Source of the DNA: Nocardioides sp.
GTDB taxonomy: Bacteria > Actinomycetota > Actinomycetes > Propionibacteriales > Nocardioidaceae
DNA length: 8,462 bases
Direction: 5' to 3'
NCBI GenBank assembly: GCA_003519585.1
Contig: DOWL01000125.1
Coordinates: 15,207 to 23,668 of the forward strand
The translations under genes were made by a program, and so were the position numbers. Of this stretch, positions 1 through 6,443 are shown in pieces. Under the pieces are notes generated by a model. That model saw only the letters and a program-made list of their open reading frames with translations. It had not been told where the DNA came from and did not search any database. The stretch's first letter is position 1; every line of letters begins with the position of its first letter.

Positions 1-18
1 CGAAACTCGCCGGGGTAT

Positions 19-678
19 TCAACAGCGCCGAGCGAGCATTGCTCGCTCGACGACGTCGATGCGGCCGCGGTGCAGCGCGATGGCGCCGGACTCCTCGAGC
101 GTGCGTAGGACCTGGTTGACGGTCGGTCGGGTGGCGCCGGCGAGGCCCGCGATGTCGTCCTGGGTGACGAGCAGGCTCACCGGTGAGCTGCCGTCGTCGT
201 ACTGGTCGCACAGCGCCACGAGCGCTCGTGCGACACGGTGTCGCACGGGCACGAAGCGGGCCTCGACGAGCTGACCGCTCAGCCGTTGCACCTGCCCGGT
301 GAGCACCTGGACCAGAAGCCCGTGCAGCCCGGCGTCGCCGAGCACCGACTCCAGGTGGCCCCGCGAGAGCGTGCGGACGGACAGGCTCTCCAGCGCGATG
401 ACCGACGCACTGCGGCGGCGCTCGTCGTCGACCAGGGCCAGCTCGCCGAAGTTGTCGCCCGGGCCGAGGACGGCGAACGTCGTGTTGTCGCCGTACTCCG
501 TGACCATCCGGACGGCGGCGTGCCCCGACTCGACGAGGAAGAGGGTCTGGCCCTCGTCGCCGGCGTGCACGACCGTCTCCTGACGGCGGTACTGGCGTCT
601 GCCGGCGCCCGCGAGCAGCGCGTCGCGGATCCCGGGCTCGAGCGAGGTCAGCGCGTGGAAGGTCTCGTCGTAAGACAT
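19..678 (-). CDS. Crp/Fnr-family cyclic-nucleotide-responsive transcriptional regulator
   Basis: The 219-residue product has the Crp/Fnr layout and length. A cNMP-binding beta-roll covers about residues 20-115, a dimerisation C-helix about 118-142, and a winged helix-turn-helix about 145-212. The phosphate-binding cassette is clear: G78-E79-L80-A81, then R89-S90-A91, matching the Glu and Arg-Ser with which E. coli CRP holds cAMP. In the C-helix, S134 aligns by eye with CRP Ser128, while the Thr127 position looks like Leu, so ligand affinity or specificity may differ. The recognition HTH is near 172-193 (TQDDIAGLAGATRPTVNQVL). The reading frame stays open upstream to 1206, but family homology begins at MSYDETF and a -10-like hexamer supports the ATG at 678. 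It is divergent from a nucleotide cyclase gene 70 bp away, which suggests that it senses that product. The family assignment is firm; the ligand and target genes are inferred. Confidence 0.93.
   Translation of the reverse strand: MSYDETFHALTSLEPGIRDALLAGAGRRQYRRQETVVHAGDEGQTLFLVESGHAAVRMVTEYGDNTTFAVLGPGDNFGELALVDDERRRSASVIALESLSVRTLSRGHLESVLGDAGLHGLLVQVLTGQVQRLSGQLVEARFVPVRHRVARALVALCDQYDDGSSPVSLLVTQDDIAGLAGATRPTVNQVLRTLEESGAIALHRGRIDVVERAMLARRC
29..49 (-). terminator. Perfect inverted repeat at the 3' end of the regulator gene, possible terminator-like hairpin
   Basis: The arms CGAGCGAGC and GCTCGCTCG (9 bp, perfect) flank a three-base loop. The structure lies in the last codons of the Crp/Fnr gene, eight bases before its stop codon on the minus strand. 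No U-rich tract follows, so it is not a classical intrinsic terminator. U-tract-less hairpins have been proposed to end transcripts in actinobacteria, and it could also protect the mRNA 3' end. It may be chance in GC-rich coding sequence. Confidence 0.3.
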
Positions 679-685
679 CGTCCGC

Positions 686-691
686 AGGATA
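686..691 (-). promoter_or_regulatory. Putative -10 element for a leaderless regulator mRNA
   Basis: On the minus strand the hexamer TATCCT fits the actinobacterial TANNNT -10 pattern. It is followed by exactly seven bases (GCGGACG) and then the ATG of the Crp/Fnr gene. That spacing places the transcription start at or next to the A of the ATG, as in leaderless actinobacterial transcripts. No convincing Shine-Dalgarno sequence precedes this ATG, which agrees. I see no clear -35 element. The assignment is inferred from motif and spacing alone. Confidence 0.45.
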
Positions 692-738
692 GAGCGCTGT
701 GGAACCATGGCCGCGGGGTGCGCGTCGCGTGGACGATC

Positions 739-745
739 GAGGTGG
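739..745 (+). promoter_or_regulatory. Ribosome binding site that decides the cyclase start
   Basis: GAGGTGG ends three bases before the ATG at 749, so the GAGG core stands six bases from it. This is a normal Shine-Dalgarno spacing. It favours 749 over the in-frame ATG at 707, whose extra 14 residues look unlike protein and which has no comparable site. Confidence 0.7.
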
Positions 746-748
746 CTG

Positions 749-3700
749 ATGTCGCAGAGGGCCGGGCTGTCGCTCGACCTCGTCTGCGTGTGCGGCACGG
801 TCAGCCCGGTAACGGCGCGCTTCTGCGCTGAGTGTGGTCGCCAGCTCGCGGCGCCCGAGAGCTCGCTGCCCGCCGACACTCCCGTACGCGCGGCCGATCG
901 GGTGACGTCGTCATCGCTGCGGGCCGACGAGCTGCTCGAGGAGCTGGTCGGCGAGCTGGTGGAGGAGCGCCGCCGGGTGACCGCGCTGTTCGCAGACATC
1001 TCCGGCTTCACCGCATTGGCCAGCCGGTTGGACACCGAGGAGCTGCTCGGGATCATCGACCCGCTGCTGGAGGCGATGGCGGCAATCGTGGCGCGCTTCG
1101 ACGGCTGGCTGGAGAAGTTCGCCGGTGACGCGCTGCTGGCCCTCTTCGGCGCCCCGGTGGCCCACGAGGACGACGCCGTGCGGGCGCTGCGGGCCGCCGA
1201 GGACATGCACGCCGAGCTGGCCGCCTACGACGACCATCCGCTGGCCCACGGTCTGGCCCTCCATGTCGGCATCACCACCGGAGACGTGGTGGCCCGCTCC
1301 ATCCGGTCCGACGGCCGGGCGCACTATGCCGTGCTGGGTGAGTCGGTGATCCTGGCGCAGCGGCTGGAGTCGCTCGCGCCGCCCGGCGAGACCTACGTCG
1401 GCGCCTCGACGGCGGCGCTGGCCGGCCACCGGTTCGCCTTCGACCATCTCGGCACCAAGGCCGTCAAGGGTCGCCCCGATCCGGTCGAGGTGCTCCGGCT
1501 GGCCGGACGCCGGGCGGCGGCGCCGACAGCGGCGCCGCGCACCCGCATGGTCGGCCGGGAGGACGCCGAGCACGTCGTCGCGGATGCGTTGGCGACCGCC
1601 GGGCAGGGTTCTGGCTCGGTGCTCGAGATCGTGGGTCCGCCCGGGATCGGGAAGTCTCGACTGCTCGACGAGGTGCGCGCTCGCGCAGCTGACCGCGGCA
1701 TGCTCTGCGTCGACGTTGCGGGTGCGTCGTACTCCCGCGCGGCCTACCGTTCGCTCGCGCCGCTCATCGAGGCGGGGTTGGCGGCTCGCTACCCCACGGA
1801 GGCGTCCGTGCACGAACGGCTGCGCCGACTCGAGGACGATGTCAGCGCGCCGGCCAGCGCCGTGCACACCTCACTGCTGCTCGGTGAGCTCGACGCGGAT
1901 CAACTGCACGACGACCGTGTGCCCGAGGGGGTCCGTCGCGACCTCCACAGCGCGGCGTCCGGTTGGCTCCGGGAGCTCGCCGGCCGTCGCCCCGTAGTGG
2001 TGCTGGTGGACAACCTCCAGTGGCTCGAGCGCTCGTCGGTCGAGCTGTTGGCCGACCTGGCGGTCGGGTCCGGACGGCAGCCGGTGCTGCTGTGCCTGAG
2101 CGGGCGGTCACCGCTGGAGCCGAGTGCGTTCACCGCCGGGTTCACCTCGGTCCGGCTCAGTGCGCTCCCCGCCGACGACGTCCGCGAACTGATCGTCGAC
2201 GAGCTCGACCTGGCGCCCGACGAGCGGCTGGTGGACTTCGTCGTCGAGCGCAGCGACGGCGTGCCGCTCATGGTCAAGGAGACGGTCCGACAGCTCCGCG
2301 CCGAGGGGCTGCTCGACGTCCGCGACGGGCACGCCCACATGATCGCCGGCTCGCACGCCCAGATCCCGTCCACCCTGGAGAGCCTGCTCAACGCGCGGCT
2401 CGACACGCTGTCGGCGCAGGCCACGGCGCTCGCGGTCGCCGCTGCGGCGGTCGGCTACGTCGTGCCCGACGGGCTGCTGGGCGGGGTCGTCGGCCAGGAG
2501 GGCCCCGCGCTCGGCCCGGTGCTCGGCGAACTCGCCGCCGCCGACGTCCTGTCCGAGGACGCCGAGGGCGACCTCCAGTTCAGCAGCCCACTGGTGCGCG
2601 ACGTCCTCTACGCCCGGCTGACCGGTCGACGCCGGCGCACGCTGCACGCCCGGATCGCCGACGCACTCCAGGAGCCGAGGCAGGCGTCGCAGACCGCGCC
2701 CGCGCTGCTCGCCTCACTGCTGGCCGAGCACCGCTACCTCGCCGGCGACTCCGCGGCGGCGCTGCGGTGGCTTCGGGTCGCGGCCGGCCGCGCCCGCCAG
2801 GTCTTCGCCCATGACGACGCGGTGGTCGCCCTGACCCGCGCCGTCGAGGCCGCCCGATCGGCCGAGCCCCCCCTTGTCCCCGGGCTGTTGTGCGACCTGG
2901 CCGACGTACGCACCGAGCTGGGGGAGTACGCCCGCGCCGGAGACCTCTACCGCGAGGCCAGCGACCTCGAGTCCACGGCGCGCGCGCTGGCGGGGGAGGC
3001 GGCGTCGCTGAGGCGCAGGGGTTCGTACGCCGACGCCGAGGCGCTCCTGCGGTCGGCCCTCGACACGCCGATGGGCGGCGACCAGCGCGTCGTGTGGCGG
3101 GAGCTGAGCTGGGTGCTCTCGGTCTCCGGTGACTTGGAGGGCTCGCTGGCCTCGGCGGCTCACGGGCTCGGCCTGGCCAACGGTGGCGATGCCGAGGCGG
3201 GTCTGCTGCTGTGCCAGATGGTGCGATGCGAGACGCTCCTCGGCCGCTTCGACGCGGCCCAGGAGCACCTGCTCCGAGCCGTCGACAACCTGGAGCGCGC
3301 GGGGGATCTCGTCGGGCTGTGCACTGCGTTGCGCCTCCAGGGGTCCCTGGAGGAGCGCACGGGGGCGCTGGACGAGGCGGCCGCCACGCTGCAGCGGGGT
3401 CTCGAGTTGGCCGAGCGGACCGGCCTCGCCGAGGAGGTCGGCGGCTGCCTGATCAACCTCGGCCTGGTCCACGGCGCGCGGGCCGACCACCAGGCCGCTT
3501 CAGACTGCTACGCGCGGGCGGCGGTCACCTTCGAGCAGACCGGCAACCGCGCCGGCCGGGCGATGGCCTACGGCAACCGCGCGTACGAACTGCTCGCACT
3601 CGGCGAGAGCGACGCCGCTGCGGAGCTGGCCCTGCGCGGGCTCGCACTCGCCGACGAGGTCGGCAACCACATGACGGCCGCCGACATCCATCACACGCTG

Positions 3701-3853
3701 GCGATGATCAGCGAGGCGCTCGCCGACCTCCCAGCGGCGCGGGCGGAAGCGGAACTGGCGATCGCCGAGTTCGAGCGCGCAGGTATGCCCGAGGCCGCGC
3801 AGGAGAGTCGGGCGCTGATCGAACGGGTCAGTGGTACGACACCGGGCAGATGA
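749..3853 (+). CDS. Class III adenylate/guanylate cyclase fused to a STAND/AAA-type ATPase and TPR repeats
   Basis: The 1034-residue protein starts with a zinc-ribbon-like motif (C13, C15, C26, C29; the first knuckle is CxC rather than CxxC). A class III cyclase domain follows, about 72-250. Its metal-binding aspartates are D83 (in FADISGFT) and D127 (in FAGDALLALFG), and K123 occupies the substrate-contacting Lys position. In the dimer-arm motif YAVLGESVILAQRLE, A194 replaces the purine-selecting Asp/Thr and I201 replaces the catalytic Asn, while R205 is kept. Catalysis or substrate choice may therefore be altered. An ATPase module spans about 265-520, with Walker A GPPGIGKS (296-303) and a Walker B-like VVVLVDNLQWL in which D421 is followed by Asn. 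A helical, Ala/Leu/Glu-rich TPR region fills about 660-1025. No membrane segment is seen, so it is probably cytosolic. The layout resembles soluble adenylyl cyclases of the ADCY10 type and many actinobacterial multidomain cyclases. The divergent Crp-type gene suggests a cAMP link. Architecture is firm; actual cyclase activity is uncertain. Confidence 0.93.
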   Translation: MSQRAGLSLDLVCVCGTVSPVTARFCAECGRQLAAPESSLPADTPVRAADRVTSSSLRADELLEELVGELVEERRRVTALFADISGFTALASRLDTEELLGIIDPLLEAMAAIVARFDGWLEKFAGDALLALFGAPVAHEDDAVRALRAAEDMHAELAAYDDHPLAHGLALHVGITTGDVVARSIRSDGRAHYAVLGESVILAQRLESLAPPGETYVGASTAALAGHRFAFDHLGTKAVKGRPDPVEVLRLAGRRAAAPTAAPRTRMVGREDAEHVVADALATAGQGSGSVLEIVGPPGIGKSRLLDEVRARAADRGMLCVDVAGASYSRAAYRSLAPLIEAGLAARYPTEASVHERLRRLEDDVSAPASAVHTSLLLGELDADQLHDDRVPEGVRRDLHSAASGWLRELAGRRPVVVLVDNLQWLERSSVELLADLAVGSGRQPVLLCLSGRSPLEPSAFTAGFTSVRLSALPADDVRELIVDELDLAPDERLVDFVVERSDGVPLMVKETVRQLRAEGLLDVRDGHAHMIAGSHAQIPSTLESLLNARLDTLSAQATALAVAAAAVGYVVPDGLLGGVVGQEGPALGPVLGELAAADVLSEDAEGDLQFSSPLVRDVLYARLTGRRRRTLHARIADALQEPRQASQTAPALLASLLAEHRYLAGDSAAALRWLRVAAGRARQVFAHDDAVVALTRAVEAARSAEPPLVPGLLCDLADVRTELGEYARAGDLYREASDLESTARALAGEAASLRRRGSYADAEALLRSALDTPMGGDQRVVWRELSWVLSVSGDLEGSLASAAHGLGLANGGDAEAGLLLCQMVRCETLLGRFDAAQEHLLRAVDNLERAGDLVGLCTALRLQGSLEERTGALDEAAATLQRGLELAERTGLAEEVGGCLINLGLVHGARADHQAASDCYARAAVTFEQTGNRAGRAMAYGNRAYELLALGESDAAAELALRGLALADEVGNHMTAADIHHTLAMISEALADLPAARAEAELAIAEFERAGMPEAAQESRALIERVSGTTPGR

Positions 3854-4793
3854 TCGAGTCGGGGGGCGGCGGGACGATGTCGAACGGTGCGCTCACGCCC
3901 TCGATGGCCTTGCGCCCGATGTCGTAGACGTGCAGCTGGTGGGTGGCGATGATGCTGAGCGTCGTCGAGATCCTGGTGTGGCCACCGTCGTCGGCGGTGA
4001 ACTGGTGGGCCACTCCGCGTCCGCGCGGGGTCAGCGTGCAGTCGGCGGGATCCCAGATCGACACCGCGCCGCGATAGTCGGCGTCGGGCAGTCCGTCTGG
4101 ACCGATCGCGAAGACGATCACGTCGAAAGGCACCCCGGCCTGGGCCTCCTGGGGGACGGTCACGACCAACTGCGTCTGTGGCTCGGGCACGACCCGCACC
4201 TTGGCCACACTCGTCCGCGCCGGGCTCCCGGGGGACTTCATCACCAACCCGAAGGCGTAGGTCCGGGGCCGGTTCGGGGCCTGGACGCCCTCCATCCGGA
4301 TCGACAGCTCCTGACCGGCGGCACAGGTGACGTTGCGCACCGTGATGACCTGGGCGCGGCGGAGCTGCGAGACCGACCAGCTGCCGGCCGCGACCGGTGC
4401 GCAGGTGGACCCCTCGGGCCGGGTCGTCTCGGGTAGCAACCCCTCGGGGGTGGCCAGGGCCGGACGCACCGAGAACGCACCGGGCGGCTTGTTCTCGTAG
4501 AGGGCTTCCTCGGCGTAGAGCGGTGTCGGCCACGCCCTCGTGGGAACGACGATCCGCAGCACTCCGTTGGTGACCGCACGGCCCGCGACGTACCGGATGA
4601 CGACGTTGCCGGGGGTGCCGGCGATGACGTCGGCGTCCATCAGCGTGTGCCAGTCGTAGCCACCCGCGGAGGCCTTGTCGGAGCGGTGCTTGGCAGCGGT
4701 CGCCGCCCCCGTCGGTGCGGGGGCGACGACCAGCCAGGCCATCAGCGAGAGGACGATGCCCGCGACGAGCGGGAATCGACGAGGCGTGCGCAT
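3828..4793 (-). CDS. Secreted protein with a C-terminal bacterial Ig-like domain, function unknown
   Basis: The 321-residue product begins with a classical signal peptide: a basic n-region (MRTPRR), a hydrophobic core at about 8-24, and Ala-rich cleavage options around 30-34. The region of about 48-202 is a beta-rich domain I do not recognise. Residues of about 205-308 match the pattern of bacterial Ig-like repeats in surface proteins: an AGVPFDVIV strand, a D-x-x-YRGAVSI strand, HQFTADDGGHT, then a final THQLHVYD strand. Four cysteines (131, 157, 252, 316) could form two disulfides outside the cell. There is no LPXTG motif, lipobox or C-terminal membrane anchor, so it is probably released or bound non-covalently. 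The ATG lies four bases after the stop of the exporter gene with only a weak Shine-Dalgarno, which suggests translational coupling. The 3' end overlaps the cyclase gene tail to tail. Secretion is well supported; a role accessory to the exporter or its cargo is inference. Confidence 0.85.
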   Translation of the reverse strand: MRTPRRFPLVAGIVLSLMAWLVVAPAPTGAATAAKHRSDKASAGGYDWHTLMDADVIAGTPGNVVIRYVAGRAVTNGVLRIVVPTRAWPTPLYAEEALYENKPPGAFSVRPALATPEGLLPETTRPEGSTCAPVAAGSWSVSQLRRAQVITVRNVTCAAGQELSIRMEGVQAPNRPRTYAFGLVMKSPGSPARTSVAKVRVVPEPQTQLVVTVPQEAQAGVPFDVIVFAIGPDGLPDADYRGAVSIWDPADCTLTPRGRGVAHQFTADDGGHTRISTTLSIIATHQLHVYDIGRKAIEGVSAPFDIVPPPPDSIICPVSYH

Positions 4794-4797
4794 GGCC

Positions 4798-6417
4798 TCA
4801 TGATCCGAGCGCAGGCTCGGCTTGGCAATCGCCGGTCCGGTCCACAGTCGGCGACTCCTCGGGCGGCAGCGCGGTTGCGGGCCGGTCTCCGGGGTGGCGC
4901 AGAGCGATCACGAACGCGATCGCGAGAGCACCGGCCATCGCCCACAGCACCGCCTGCATGCCGACCGCGAAGTCGTGGGCGACCGCGTGCTCGACCGCCG
5001 TCCGCATCGCCGCGGGGATGGCGGAGTCGCCGCCGGCGCTCCCGGCCGCGGAGTTGGCGGCCAGGTCGGCGGCCTTCGACCGGGGCACGCCGAGCCCGAC
5101 CAGCGAGTCGGTGAACCGCGAGGTGAAGACGTGGGTCAGGATCGTGCCGAAGATCGCGAAGCTCAGCGCGGCGCCGTAGTTGCGGACCGTCTGGTTGACG
5201 CCGGTGACCTCGCCGTACGACGAGCGCCCGGCCCGGCTGACCGCGTCGGCGCTGGAGGGCCCCATGAGGAGTCCGATGCCGGCACCGGCGACGGCGATCG
5301 CAATGCGGTGCGACCAGTCGTTGTCGAGGCTGGTGACCAGGGTGGACCACCACACCAGCCCCGCGGCCGCGACGGCGCAGCCCAGCAGGATCGTGGGCTT
5401 GGCGCCGCGGGCGTCGAAGATCCGGCCGCCCAGTTGAGCCGCGATGAGGTAGCCACCGAAGAAGGTGAGCAGCAGGACGTTGGCCCCGCTCGCACCTTCG
5501 CCGAGCGAGATGCTGGCGTACATGCTCAGGAAGTAGGACACCGGCACGAACGCCGCCATCGCGAAGAACAGGACTCCGGTGTCGACGCGGAAGCCGCGCG
5601 AGGTGAAGATCCGCAGGTCGACAAGGGGGTTCTCGATGGCCCGCTCGACCAGCACGAAGGCGACCATCAGGACCACGCCGGCGACCAGGCAGGCCCAGGT
5701 GGCGACGCTGTCCCAGCCCCAGGTGGCTGACTGGGTGAAGCCGATGACGCTGGAGCCCATTGCGGCGGCGATCAGGACCGCGCCGAGCCAGTCGATGCGC
5801 TGGCGCAGCCGGTTCGGCGGGATGTCGGCGAGCAGGATCAGCGCGACGGCGGCGATGGCGACCGGGATGTTGACCCAGAAGATCGCGCGCCACGACCAGT
5901 TGAGGAGGTAGCTGCCCACGACCGGGCCGATGGCGGTGAAGGCGCCGGCGATCCCGAAGAACGCGGCCATCGAGCGGCCCCGTCGTTCGGCCGTGGCCGT
6001 GGTGTAGACGGTGGTGATCGCCGCCGGCATCAAGAGGGCGGCGAAGGCGCCCTGGGCGGCCCGGGCCGCGATCAGCCAGGTCTCGGCGTGGGCGCCGTCG
6101 GGGGTGGCGCCGCAGAGCGCCGAGCAGATCGCGAAGCCGATGACGCCGACCAGGGCCATCCGGCGCCGGCCGAGGGTGTCGGAGAGCTTGCCACTCAAGG
6201 CGAACATCGCGGCCAGGGCGACGGTGTAGGCGTTGACCGCCCACTGGCCCTGGGTGGCGGTGAGATGCAGGTCGCGCTGCAGCGTGGGCGACGCGATGGC
6301 GACGATGGTCTGGTCGATGAAGGACATCGAGACCGTGAGGATCATCGCGGGCAGGACCAGACGGCGCCTGTCGAACCGCCCGCTGGCGGGTGTGGTGTCG
6401 GAGGTGGTGCTGGACAT
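4798..6417 (-). CDS. DHA2-family (EmrB/QacA-like) MFS drug/metabolite efflux transporter, 14 TM
   Basis: The 539-residue polytopic protein has the length and hydrophobic pattern of the 14-helix DHA2 branch of the major facilitator superfamily, which exports drugs or metabolites by proton antiport at the cytoplasmic membrane. TM1 holds the family motif around D35 (SFIDQTIVAIASPTLQ). Motif A is in the loop after TM2 (GKLSDTLGRRR, 76-86). The antiporter motif C is in TM5 (GAFTAIGPVVG, 158-168). A long hydrophilic segment before the last helix, about 440-490, is usual in this family. The start is supported by a GAGAGAGA Shine-Dalgarno tract seven bases upstream. It is third of four co-directional genes, 26 bases after the hydrolase gene and four bases before the secreted-protein gene. 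That position suggests export of the compound handled by the ligase and hydrolase, or self-protection. Substrate unknown. Confidence 0.95.
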   Translation of the reverse strand: MSSTTSDTTPASGRFDRRRLVLPAMILTVSMSFIDQTIVAIASPTLQRDLHLTATQGQWAVNAYTVALAAMFALSGKLSDTLGRRRMALVGVIGFAICSALCGATPDGAHAETWLIAARAAQGAFAALLMPAAITTVYTTATAERRGRSMAAFFGIAGAFTAIGPVVGSYLLNWSWRAIFWVNIPVAIAAVALILLADIPPNRLRQRIDWLGAVLIAAAMGSSVIGFTQSATWGWDSVATWACLVAGVVLMVAFVLVERAIENPLVDLRIFTSRGFRVDTGVLFFAMAAFVPVSYFLSMYASISLGEGASGANVLLLTFFGGYLIAAQLGGRIFDARGAKPTILLGCAVAAAGLVWWSTLVTSLDNDWSHRIAIAVAGAGIGLLMGPSSADAVSRAGRSSYGEVTGVNQTVRNYGAALSFAIFGTILTHVFTSRFTDSLVGLGVPRSKAADLAANSAAGSAGGDSAIPAAMRTAVEHAVAHDFAVGMQAVLWAMAGALAIAFVIALRHPGDRPATALPPEESPTVDRTGDCQAEPALGS

Positions 6418-6424
6418 GACGTGC

Positions 6425-6432
6425 TCTCTCTC
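6425..6432 (-). promoter_or_regulatory. Shine-Dalgarno tract of the MFS transporter gene
   Basis: GAGAGAGA on the minus strand lies seven bases before the ATG at 6417, inside the 26-base gap after the hydrolase stop codon. I see no promoter or terminator in this gap, so the transporter is most likely read through from upstream. Confidence 0.6.
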
Positions 6433-6443
6433 GGGGTGGTGGG

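Noticed and set aside
707..748. Upstream in-frame ATG at 707 as the cyclase start
   Set aside because: The 14 added residues are Arg/Gly/Ala-rich without family likeness, and no ribosome site precedes 707, while GAGG stands six bases before 749.
679..748. A Crp-type operator (TGTGA-N6-TCACA) in the divergent promoter region
   Set aside because: Only a half-like TGTGG is present near 698, with no matching inverted half at the right spacing. Autoregulation remains possible but is not supported by sequence.
679..1206. Extension of the regulator's open frame upstream of the ATG at 678, on the minus strand
   Set aside because: It runs antisense through the cyclase domain, its Ser/Ala/Arg-rich composition is typical of a GC-rich shadow frame, and Crp/Fnr homology begins only at MSYDE.
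911..3490. Several long minus-strand open frames antisense to the cyclase gene
   Set aside because: They reflect lack of stop codons in GC-rich DNA. None shows a recognisable motif, and the sense strand has catalytic and Walker motifs throughout.
3840..3900. Intrinsic bidirectional terminator between the convergent genes
   Set aside because: I found no stable stem followed by a T-run on either strand. The sequence is coding on at least one strand throughout.
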